Part shown: positions 6,898-14,429 of the stretch, piece after piece
How positions within the stretch are numbered: the stretch's first letter is position 1
Layout: each line of letters opens with the position of its first letter
NCBI GenBank assembly: GCA_964400655.1
Contig: CAYNVN010000166.1
Location: 1-17,585 of the forward strand
Reading direction: 5' to 3'
Source of the DNA: B16-G9 sp964400655
GTDB lineage: Bacteria > Bacteroidota > Bacteroidia > Bacteroidales > F082
DNA: 17,585 nt
The notes under the pieces: model-generated
The model's database searches: none
What the model was told of the DNA's origin: nothing
Seen by the model: the letters and a program-made list of their open reading frames with translations, nothing else
Made by a program: the position numbers and the translations under genes

Positions 6898-8145
6898 ATG
6901 AAGGCTGAAATAATTAATATAGGTGATGAACTTTTAATAGGACAGGTGGTTAATACAAATGCGAGCAAAATAGCAACCGAGTTAACCCTGTCGGGTTTTG
7001 AAGTGGTGCATATTGCTGCCGTTTCCGATAAAAAAGATGATATACGGAATGCCTTAGACCAGGCTGCCGGAAGGGCGGATATTATTTTAATGACCGGCGG
7101 ACTTGGCCCCACAAAAGATGATATTACAAAAAAAACACTGGCCGAATATTTTAATTCGGATATGATATTTCATCAACCGACATTTGAACAGGTTAAAGCC
7201 ATTTTTAAGGCCCGCAACTTTGAGGTTACCGAAGTAAACCGGCAACAAGCCCTTATTCCCGAAAAATGCACCCCGCTCTTTAACCGAAACGGCACGGCTC
7301 CCGGAATGTGGTTTGAGCAAAACGGAAAAGTATTTGTTTCGATGCCCGGCGTTCCTTTTGAAACCATGGTTTTGCTAAAGGAGCAGGTTATTCCAAAACT
7401 GAAAAAAACATTTAATCCGGGTGTTATCGTTCATAAAACGGTAATGACCACCGGACTTGGAGAGTCGTTTTTGGCCGAAAGAATAAAACATTGGGAAAAC
7501 AATTTGCCGGAACATATTAAACTGGCCTATCTTCCCCAGCCGGGTATTGTTAGGCTGCGCCTTACAGCCGGAGGTACGGATGAACAAAAATTAAAAGACG
7601 AAATTGACCGGCTGATCAACCGGCTTCATAATTATATAGATGAATTGATTTTCGGTTACGATGATATTTCACTGGAGAAAGCTACCACCAGTTTATTAAA
7701 AGAAAAGAGAAAAACAGTTTCAACAGCCGAAAGTTGTACCGGCGGTTATATAGCACATCTGATAACAAGTATTGCCGGAAGTTCTGCCTGTTATAACGGC
7801 TCGGTGGTTTCCTATTCAAACCAAGCCAAAATAAACCTGCTGGGAGTTTCGAAAAAAGATATCGAAACATATGGAGCCGTAAGCCGCGAAGTGGTGGAAG
7901 CCATGGCCTCGGGCGCACAACAAAAATTTGACACCGATTTTGCACTTGCCACATCCGGAATTGCCGGGCCCGACGGCGGCACCGATGAAAAACCGGTAGG
8001 TACAACATGGATAGCACTTGCCACCCGCAACGAAGTTAAATCAAAGATTTTTCATTTTGGCGAACATCGCGGACGAAACATTCGCCGTACGGCACTTGCC
8101 GCATTGGATATGTTAAGACTGGAACTGTTAAATACGGTATCCTGA
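6898..8145 (+). CDS. cinA: CinA family nicotinamide mononucleotide deamidase-related protein
   Basis: 415 residues, the usual full-length CinA architecture. The N-terminal MoCF-like domain (1-~170) has INIGDELLIGQVVNTN, MTGGLGPTKDD (65-75) and MPGVPFEM-like MPGVPFETM, the signature of the COG1058/ADP-ribose pyrophosphatase half. The C-terminal PncC-type domain (~255-412) has STAESCTGG (275-283), VVSYSNQAK, GAVS, SGIAGPDGG (353-361) and KPVGT (365-369). That domain converts NMN to nicotinic acid mononucleotide in pyridine nucleotide recycling. All recognisable active-site segments are intact. The gene lies 29 nt behind the stress-protein gene and ends 13 nt from the convergent glycosyltransferase stop, across a short T-run. 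The competence association implied by the name does not follow from this sequence. Confidence 0.95.
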   Translation: MKAEIINIGDELLIGQVVNTNASKIATELTLSGFEVVHIAAVSDKKDDIRNALDQAAGRADIILMTGGLGPTKDDITKKTLAEYFNSDMIFHQPTFEQVKAIFKARNFEVTEVNRQQALIPEKCTPLFNRNGTAPGMWFEQNGKVFVSMPGVPFETMVLLKEQVIPKLKKTFNPGVIVHKTVMTTGLGESFLAERIKHWENNLPEHIKLAYLPQPGIVRLRLTAGGTDEQKLKDEIDRLINRLHNYIDELIFGYDDISLEKATTSLLKEKRKTVSTAESCTGGYIAHLITSIAGSSACYNGSVVSYSNQAKINLLGVSKKDIETYGAVSREVVEAMASGAQQKFDTDFALATSGIAGPDGGTDEKPVGTTWIALATRNEVKSKIFHFGEHRGRNIRRTALAALDMLRLELLNTVS

Positions 8146-8158
8146 TATTTTTTTACAC

Positions 8159-9325
8159 CTATCCCCGTATCACTTTTTCAAGTTTTAAGGAGGCTTCACT
8201 CCAACTATATTGCCTGTGTACAAAGTCAAATCCCGATTCGGCAATTTGTGTGCTGAGTCGGTCATCCGTCAACAGGTCAACAATGCATTGGCCAAGTTCG
8301 GTATGGTTTTTACCGATTAGAATATTTTTACCGTTTTCAGCCTGCAGAGCGTTGTTGGCTAGCGGGGTAGTAATACATGGAATCTTCATCGACATGGCCT
8401 CAAGCAGCTTGTTTTGTAATCCCGTACCAATACGCATAGGTGCAATAAATACTTTTGATGCGGCATATGCATCTCGAATATCATCCATCCATCCCGTTAC
8501 CGTTACTTTTTCGTTTTCCAACATTTTTACCTTGTTATGGGGAGCAGCTCCGGCCAACACAACCTTTGTATCGGGTAATTTATTCCATACCAAAGGCATA
8601 ATTTCTTTTACCAAAAAACCGGCAGCATCCACGTTGGGAGGATAATTCATATTGCCGGTAAAAACAACATCATAATTCCTGTGTTTTTTTACAGGCTTAA
8701 AAAAATCGTGGTCAACACCGTTGGGGATAATGTGTATGCGATCACGTTGCCGATGATGTATCAAATCACGATCGGGTACTGAGATAATGGTTTTTTCATC
8801 AAAAGTTTCAAAAACCTTATCCTCGTATTTTATAAGCCGCTTGTACTCCGATTTAAGTATTGGCTTAAGCCACCAGGAAGATTGTTCCATACGTCGTTTG
8901 GCACCATAAGAAAAAACATCCTGATAGTCGATGGTTTTGAAAACATTCAGGTTTATACCATATTCTGCAGTTCGTACCAACTGACAATAAACACGGTCGG
9001 GTTTGTATTCGTTAAAAAGTTTACCGATTTTACGGTAAGCCCGGGCATTATAAAAATAACCAACCTGTAGCGGCAGGCCTTTAAAAAAGGCCCTGATAAT
9101 ATTGTATGGTACGGCAGCAGCGGGCAGGTCGATAAAATTTACCGACCGGCAATAGGGCTGTAATTTGCTAAATGCTTTTTGTTTATCAAGTTTGCGGTTG
9201 TGATTAAGAGCACACAGGATGATTTCGTTATTTTTAGATAACTCCTTGATTTGGTGAAAAGCACGTAACTTATCTCCTTTTTCAAGAGGATAGGGAACTC
9301 TTGGTAATATGACAAATATCCTCAT
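8159..9325 (-). CDS. GT4-type glycosyltransferase (TIGR03087-like)
   Basis: A 388-residue GT-B fold transferase. The N-terminal half begins MRIFVILPRVPYPLEKGDKLRA, with the open acceptor-side fold. The C-terminal half has HIIPNGVD (198-205), VVFTGNMNYPPNVDAA (220-235), VTVTGWMDDIR and FIAPMRIGTGLQNKLLEAM (293-311). The last segment corresponds to the donor-binding EX7E region. Its first Glu is replaced, as in the PEP-CTERM/exosortase-associated sugar transferases (TIGR03087) that it most resembles by eye. It presumably transfers a nucleotide-activated sugar in polysaccharide or glycoconjugate synthesis at the inner face of the membrane. No other polysaccharide gene is nearby, so donor, acceptor and pathway are unknown. 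It lies downstream of the fused transporter with a 182-nt gap and is probably transcribed separately. Confidence 0.88.
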   Translation of the reverse strand: MRIFVILPRVPYPLEKGDKLRAFHQIKELSKNNEIILCALNHNRKLDKQKAFSKLQPYCRSVNFIDLPAAAVPYNIIRAFFKGLPLQVGYFYNARAYRKIGKLFNEYKPDRVYCQLVRTAEYGINLNVFKTIDYQDVFSYGAKRRMEQSSWWLKPILKSEYKRLIKYEDKVFETFDEKTIISVPDRDLIHHRQRDRIHIIPNGVDHDFFKPVKKHRNYDVVFTGNMNYPPNVDAAGFLVKEIMPLVWNKLPDTKVVLAGAAPHNKVKMLENEKVTVTGWMDDIRDAYAASKVFIAPMRIGTGLQNKLLEAMSMKIPCITTPLANNALQAENGKNILIGKNHTELGQCIVDLLTDDRLSTQIAESGFDFVHRQYSWSEASLKLEKVIRG

Positions 9326-9507
9326 GCAAACGAATTTCGATTATAAGAAAGGCAAATTTCGGATATTTTTCGACATAACACACCGTTTCTTTTTTTCAAA
9401 AAATTAATTGAAAACAAAATTCATCAAACTTATTATACCTCTGTAGAAAAATTAATGCAACGGCTTTAAAAATATCTGTCTGCACATTATTCGCAATAAC
9501 ACAGATT

Positions 9508-11679
9508 CTACCTCTCTTTGTCAGAATTTTTTTTAATCACATTTTCATAAAAACTCCAGGGCTTTTCTTTTTTACGATAGGGGTTACCTAAAATCCACTG
9601 GTTGTAAATCTTGTCGAAAGTGCCGTCTTTGGTTCTGTAATCAATCCACTTATCGACATACTTTGTCCAAACATCATCGTGAGCCAGTGGGAAAACCAGT
9701 GCATTGTTAATGTGATAAGGCAACGGGTTTACCACCTTATAATCAGGATGGAAAATGGTTAAAGCAGAAGCCCGCTCGGCACTGGTAAGATGCGCATCAA
9801 TATGGACGGAGTCATCCTCTTTTTGATTAAAAAACTGATCGAAGTTGTGAATTTCGTAAGCACTACCGTTGGGAAAGAATGAGAGAAACTCCTGTGCAAT
9901 TTCGGGACGGGCAAAATACGAAATTGTGAAAGTGTCAAGTTCAATGGTGCTTTTAAAGTCGTCAAAAGCATCATTGTCTTTTGGAACCAACAGCGCCAGT
10001 GAAACATTTAAGTAGGGTTTGGATAGCGCCAGCTCTTGTGCATATTTACTTGAAATAAAAATATCGGACATCACAATATCAAAATAGTCAGCCTTCATCT
10101 CTTCAACCAGCCTGCCCGGATCAACGGGTACAAATTCAATATTAACCTGAAGGTCCGTTGCCAGTTGATGTGCAAGGTCAATCCCGTAACCAACCAACAA
10201 ACTGTCATTATTGAAAAAAGAAAAAGGCATGGCATCTTCATAAAAACCTATTCTTATTTTGTTTCTTCGTTTAATTCTGCTTAAAGTGTTTTCTCCACGC
10301 CATTTGCCATTTGGGTTTCGGGTTGGTTTCCGTAATATTTTATAGGGTTGTTGCGGACTTATTATTTTAAAACTGTTTACAATTTCAACATTCGACGGAA
10401 TGTTTTCCATACTTTTCTCCAGTAGCTTGTTCATTCCGTAAACCGAAATTGCACCGGCAACAAAAACAATTGTCAGTCCCTGTATCAGCTTGCCGGGTTT
10501 TAATTTAAGCAAACCGTGTCCGGCAGCAATGGTAAGCAGGGTAAGGGTAATAAGATGAAAAGCACCCAACACCACCCGTATTCTGTCGGTAATTACCGTT
10601 GAAACCACAAAAAGCTGAAAGGTCTTTTGCGGAATATCCAGCAAATCCATTACAAAAGGCAATCCTGTTATGGGGGCAACAAAGCTGCTGAGGAGTGTTG
10701 AACTTACAAATACGGGAGCTGTATCCCACGACAAAGCGCCACCGGTGTACCAGGCGGCAAAAGGAACAAAAATAAAAATCATAAAAGTACCCAGATTTGG
10801 AAACGGATAAGCCAGCGGCATAATAATATCCACCTCATCCTGAGCCTCCCGGGTGGCACCCTCTTCGGTACGTATAATCGCTTTTATATCTTCGATGAGC
10901 TGTGGAAAAACAACAATAATCTTTCCGGTGGCAAATATGGTAATAAGCGTGGAGCGGGTAATTTTAAAAACAGTTTTTGAAGAATAGGGTGTAAATGTTG
11001 CAATTATATAGGGAAGCACCAAAAATGTTAACAGCAAAACGGCCAGCAAATAGAGGAGCAGGTATCCCTGCAGCCGGCTCAGGTCGGCCCAGCTCAATTT
11101 ACTCACCACGCCCGCACCTATACTGAAAACACCTATGGGGGTTATCTTTACCACCATTTTGTTTACCTGGTTCAGTCCGTCGGTTAAAACATCCAGCGGC
11201 TGTAAAAGTTTCTCCTTACCGGGAAGTTTCATCATACCCAGTCCCACAAAAATACTGAACAACACCACCGCCGGAACCACATTATTGCTAAGCGATTCAA
11301 AAGGGTTTGCCGGGATGTACAATTTGACAAAATCAAAAGGTACCTGCTCTCTTATAAAATCGGCACTATAAAAACTACCGTTTTCCCAGTGAGGAAATGC
11401 CAGGGGTAATAACAGCAAAGCAACAATTCCGATTAACAACAAAAAAGAGAGGAAAAGCAAGCCGTATTTAATAATTTTTCGTGCCGTATCCATTGACAGA
11501 CGGCCAATATTAACGATTAGCGAAAACATGATGTAAGGGAGTACCGTCATTTGCAATAACCCTATAAAAACATCTCCCAATACAGAAAACCATGCTACCT
11601 TCTCTCCAAAAAACAACCCAAGTAAAATCCCTGCGATTAATCCGATTAACACTTTTGTTGATAGTGAAACTTTTTTCAT
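9508..11679 (-). CDS. SLC1/DAACS-type transporter fused to a solute-binding domain
   Basis: A 723-residue fusion. Residues 1-~390 follow the dicarboxylate/glutamate:cation symporter (GltP/DctA) fold: LIGLIAGILLGLFFG, LLQMTVLPYIMFSLI, NPFESLSNNVVPAVVLFSIFVG and TPIGVFSIGAG. Where GltPh has the Ser-rich tip and NMDGT, this protein has FATGKIIVVFP (249-259) and PNLGT (294-298). At the TM8 region TDRIR (364-368) keeps Asp and Arg, but the positions of GltPh Asn401 and Asp405 look like Gly and Leu. An extra hydrophobic segment (401-416) follows TM8 and would carry the C-terminus out of the cytosol. Residues ~465-700 form a family-3 solute-binding domain (IRIGFYEDAMPFSFFNN, GYGIDLAHQLA, DIVMSDIFIS, SKPYL). 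The usual ligand Arg of the TPER motif is replaced by Lys545. It may be a binding-protein-dependent transporter or a sensor; the substrate is unknown. Confidence 0.88.
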   Translation of the reverse strand: MKKVSLSTKVLIGLIAGILLGLFFGEKVAWFSVLGDVFIGLLQMTVLPYIMFSLIVNIGRLSMDTARKIIKYGLLFLSFLLLIGIVALLLLPLAFPHWENGSFYSADFIREQVPFDFVKLYIPANPFESLSNNVVPAVVLFSIFVGLGMMKLPGKEKLLQPLDVLTDGLNQVNKMVVKITPIGVFSIGAGVVSKLSWADLSRLQGYLLLYLLAVLLLTFLVLPYIIATFTPYSSKTVFKITRSTLITIFATGKIIVVFPQLIEDIKAIIRTEEGATREAQDEVDIIMPLAYPFPNLGTFMIFIFVPFAAWYTGGALSWDTAPVFVSSTLLSSFVAPITGLPFVMDLLDIPQKTFQLFVVSTVITDRIRVVLGAFHLITLTLLTIAAGHGLLKLKPGKLIQGLTIVFVAGAISVYGMNKLLEKSMENIPSNVEIVNSFKIISPQQPYKILRKPTRNPNGKWRGENTLSRIKRRNKIRIGFYEDAMPFSFFNNDSLLVGYGIDLAHQLATDLQVNIEFVPVDPGRLVEEMKADYFDIVMSDIFISSKYAQELALSKPYLNVSLALLVPKDNDAFDDFKSTIELDTFTISYFARPEIAQEFLSFFPNGSAYEIHNFDQFFNQKEDDSVHIDAHLTSAERASALTIFHPDYKVVNPLPYHINNALVFPLAHDDVWTKYVDKWIDYRTKDGTFDKIYNQWILGNPYRKKEKPWSFYENVIKKNSDKER

Positions 11680-11701
11680 CCGTTTTAAATTTACCCGATT
11701 T

Positions 11702-11709
11702 CAAAAATA
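11702..11709 (-). promoter_or_regulatory. Putative -7 box (TATTTTTG) of the fused transporter gene
   Basis: An exact TAnnTTTG match on the minus strand, 22 nt before the ATG at 11679. No TTG partner is visible at the usual distance, so the call rests on the -7 box alone. Confidence 0.4.
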
Positions 11710-11800
11710 GTTTTGGTAAAGATAAATATTCTGTTTGTTTTGTTAACCATGCTATCGCCGAAGAATAACATTTATCTGCCTGAGGAAGTCTAATATTGCT

Positions 11801-11808
11801 TACTTTTG
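11801..11808 (+). promoter_or_regulatory. Putative -7 box (TACTTTTG) of the MBL-fold hydrolase gene
   Basis: An exact TAnnTTTG match lies 21 nt before the ATG at 11830. It places the start of transcription downstream of the alternative TTG start at 11806 and so supports the ATG. No -33 TTG is evident. Confidence 0.42.
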
Positions 11809-11829
11809 AACCTTTTAAAAAAACATTCG

Positions 11830-12672
11830 ATGAAATTATATCCCATAGAAACAGGTAATTTAAAACTGGACGGAGGTGCCATGTTCGGCGTGGTTCCCAA
11901 AGTATTGTGGAACAAGGTTTATCCGGCCGACGAAAACAATCTTTGCAACTGGTCCATGCGCTGCCTGCTGGTGGTTGACGGCGAGCGTAAAGTGTTAATC
12001 GATAACGGTATCGGTAACAAACAGGATGAAAAATGGCTGGCTCACTATTATTTGAATGGTGATGAAACTTTGGAAAGCTCATTGAAAAATGCCGGATTTA
12101 CCAAAGAAGATATCACCGATGTTATCCTTACCCACATGCACTTCGACCATTGCGGCGGCAGTGTGGAAGGGAATGAAGAGAATGGCTACAAACTTGCTTT
12201 TCCAAACGCAACCTACTGGACAAGCAAACAGCAGTATCAATGGGCCACCAATCCCAATCGTCGCGAAAAGGCCTCCTTTCTTAAAGAAAATATTTTACCC
12301 ATAGAGCAGAGCGGACAACTCAAACTTATTGACGAAGACGGAACCTACATCCCCAACATCACCTTTAAACTTTACAGCGGCCATACCGACGGTCAGGTTA
12401 TTCCGCACATCAATGTAAACGGAAAAACCGTGGTTTTTATGGCCGATTTAATGCCCTCCTCGGCTCATATTCCCATGCCGTGGATTATGGCCTACGATAC
12501 GCGGCCCCTGCTAACGTTAAAAGACAGGGAACGTTTTTACAAAGAGGCACTGGAAAATAATTATATCCTCTTTTTTGAACACGACATCTATCACGAAGCC
12601 GGAACATTAAAAGACACCCCCAAAGGTGCAAGAATGGATAAAACCGGCAAACTTGACGATTTCATTAAATAA
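11830..12672 (+). CDS. Metallo-beta-lactamase-fold hydrolase
   Basis: 280 residues with a complete dinuclear metal site of the MBL superfamily: HMHFDH (His102, His104, Asp106, His107), GHTDGQ (His185), Asp206 in FMADLM, and His251 in FFEHD. The arrangement with a long N-terminal segment (WSMRCLLVVDGERKVLIDNGIG) and the GHTDGQ motif resembles the lactonase/YtnP-like MBL group. These hydrolyse lactones or related esters, but the substrate cannot be assigned from sequence. There is no signal peptide, so it is cytosolic. ATG 11830 was chosen over the in-frame TTG at 11806, which coincides with the -7 box. The gene lies 31 nt upstream of the lipoprotein metallopeptidase gene and could be co-transcribed with it. 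Confidence 0.9.
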   Translation: MKLYPIETGNLKLDGGAMFGVVPKVLWNKVYPADENNLCNWSMRCLLVVDGERKVLIDNGIGNKQDEKWLAHYYLNGDETLESSLKNAGFTKEDITDVILTHMHFDHCGGSVEGNEENGYKLAFPNATYWTSKQQYQWATNPNRREKASFLKENILPIEQSGQLKLIDEDGTYIPNITFKLYSGHTDGQVIPHINVNGKTVVFMADLMPSSAHIPMPWIMAYDTRPLLTLKDRERFYKEALENNYILFFEHDIYHEAGTLKDTPKGARMDKTGKLDDFIK

Positions 12673-12703
12673 AACACATTATAAACCAAAACCATATAGC
12701 AAA

Positions 12704-14356
12704 ATGAAAAAACCTTTGTTTTTTGTATTCGTACTTTTTTTGGCAACTGCCGTTATTTCATGCGGATCGCAGCAGGCTAAAAAAGAAAAAAAAGAACCCA
12801 AAGCACATCTTGTAAAAAATTATCACATGGCAAAATATGCTAAAGTAAAACTTACAAGCGACATTTCGCACCTAAGCGAAAACCAGCGAAAAATGTTGAA
12901 ACTGCTTTTTAGTGCGGCAAAAATAATGGACGGCATTTTTTGGCAGGAAAACCTGGGTGACAAAGAGGCTTTTTTAAACAGCCTCGAAGGAGATAAACTA
13001 AAAAATTATGCAACAATTAATTACGGTCCGTGGGACGAGCTAAACAACCTCACTCCGTTTGTTACCGGCTGGAACGAAAAACCAAAAGGAGCGGAGTTTT
13101 ATCCGCACGATATGACGGTTAAGGAGTTTGAAGACTTTAACGACCCGAACAAAACAAGTCTTTATACATTACTGCGTCGCGATAAAAACGGTAAACTAAA
13201 AACCGTATGGTATCACGAGGCTTTTAATAAAGAGATTAAAAAAGCGTCGGATTTGCTTAAACAGGCTGCTGCACTTGCCGAAAACCAGGGATTTAAAAAG
13301 TATCTAAACCTGCGGGCCGAAGCATTGCTTACCGACGATTATTTTGAAAGCGATATGGCCTGGCTCGACATGGAAGGAAACTTAGTGGACCTCGTAATAG
13401 GCCCCATCGAAAATTATACCGACCAGTTGTTCGGTTACAAAGCGGCGCACGAATCGTTTGTTTTAATTAAAGATGTTGAGTGGAGCGACCGCTTATCGAA
13501 ATATGCACAGTTTTTACCACAAATGCAAAAAGAGCTGCCGGTTGATCCGAAATACAAACAGGAAAAACCCGGATTAAAAGCCGACCTCAACGCTTACGAT
13601 GTGGTTTATTATGCCGGCGACTGCAATATGGCCGGTAAAACCATTGCCATTAACCTTCCCAACGATGAACGTGTCCAGCTAAAAAAAGGTACCCGTAAAC
13701 TGCAACTGAAAAATGCCATGCGTGCAAAATTCGATGAAATTCTGGTTCCCATCTCCAAAGTGCTAATTGCTTCCGACCAGCGAAAATACATCACCTTTGA
13801 TGCCTTTTTTGCCAATACCATGTTTCACGAAGTGGCACATGGCATGGGTATAAAAAATACCATTACCGATAAAACACCCGTACGCAAAGCATTAAAGGAA
13901 AAATATTCAGCCATCGAAGAGGGAAAAGCCGATATCCTCGGGCTCTTTATCATTAACAAGCTGCACGACATGGATGAGTACCAAACCGATTTAAAAGAAA
14001 ACTATGTAACCTTTATGGCCGGCATCTTCCGTTCGGTCAGGTTTGGTGCTTCCAGCGCCCACGGCATGGCCAATATGCTCCGTTTTAATTTTTTCCTGAA
14101 AAGAGGTGCCTTTACCCGTAACGAAGACGGAACCTATTCGGTTAATTTTGACAAAATGCAGCAGGCAGCCAAGGAGCTTACTCAAAAAATCTTAAAAATT
14201 CAGGGCGACGGCGATTATGAAGCTGCCAAAAACTGGATTGAAACCGACGGAATGATTCCGCAACAATTAAAAGATGACCTCGACAAGGTAAACAGCATGG
14301 GTATTCCGGTGGATATCTATTTTGAGCAGGGACCGCAAATGCTGGGGTTAAAGTAA
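12704..14356 (+). CDS. Lipoprotein with DPP III (M49)-related zinc peptidase domain
   Basis: 550 residues. The start at 12704 gives a lipoprotein signal peptide (MKKPLFFVFVLFLATAVIS) with Cys20 as the lipidation site, followed by a Lys-rich linker. A frame extension to 12626 overlaps the preceding gene and buries the signal, so I rejected it. The zinc site is visible: FHEVAHG gives His375, Glu376 and His379, and AIEEGKAD supplies a glutamate (probably Glu406). The pairing of a His-Glu motif with EExxA[DE] about 30 residues later, plus YYAGDCNMAGKTIAINLPND upstream, recalls dipeptidyl peptidase III and the M49-like half of plant Nudix-3-type proteins. Classical M49 has HExxGH with one more residue between the histidines. 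The protein is envelope-anchored. Peptidase activity is likely from the motif but unproven. It sits between the MBL hydrolase and the S46 peptidase. Confidence 0.8.
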   Translation: MKKPLFFVFVLFLATAVISCGSQQAKKEKKEPKAHLVKNYHMAKYAKVKLTSDISHLSENQRKMLKLLFSAAKIMDGIFWQENLGDKEAFLNSLEGDKLKNYATINYGPWDELNNLTPFVTGWNEKPKGAEFYPHDMTVKEFEDFNDPNKTSLYTLLRRDKNGKLKTVWYHEAFNKEIKKASDLLKQAAALAENQGFKKYLNLRAEALLTDDYFESDMAWLDMEGNLVDLVIGPIENYTDQLFGYKAAHESFVLIKDVEWSDRLSKYAQFLPQMQKELPVDPKYKQEKPGLKADLNAYDVVYYAGDCNMAGKTIAINLPNDERVQLKKGTRKLQLKNAMRAKFDEILVPISKVLIASDQRKYITFDAFFANTMFHEVAHGMGIKNTITDKTPVRKALKEKYSAIEEGKADILGLFIINKLHDMDEYQTDLKENYVTFMAGIFRSVRFGASSAHGMANMLRFNFFLKRGAFTRNEDGTYSVNFDKMQQAAKELTQKILKIQGDGDYEAAKNWIETDGMIPQQLKDDLDKVNSMGIPVDIYFEQGPQMLGLK

Positions 14357-14429
14357 ATTTATTTTTAATTGAATGTAATGTTTTAAATTCAACAAAGTCT
14401 TTATTATTGTTATCTAAAAAAATGTATAA

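Noticed and set aside
6834..7112. Small minus-strand frames opposite the start of cinA.
   Set aside because: They are antisense to the conserved CinA N-terminal domain and have no promoter or family resemblance.
8146..8158. T-run between cinA and the glycosyltransferase gene as a terminator.
   Set aside because: No stable stem precedes the T-run on the plus strand; only weak pairing within the last cinA codons was found.
11510..12082. 190-codon minus-strand open frame spanning the transporter start, the intergenic gap and the MBL gene.
   Set aside because: It overlaps two well-supported genes and crosses both promoters; the translated sequence has no recognisable domain.
12626..12703. Upstream start for the M49-like lipoprotein overlapping the MBL gene.
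   Set aside because: The extension would put 26 residues in front of a clear lipoprotein signal peptide that starts at 12704.
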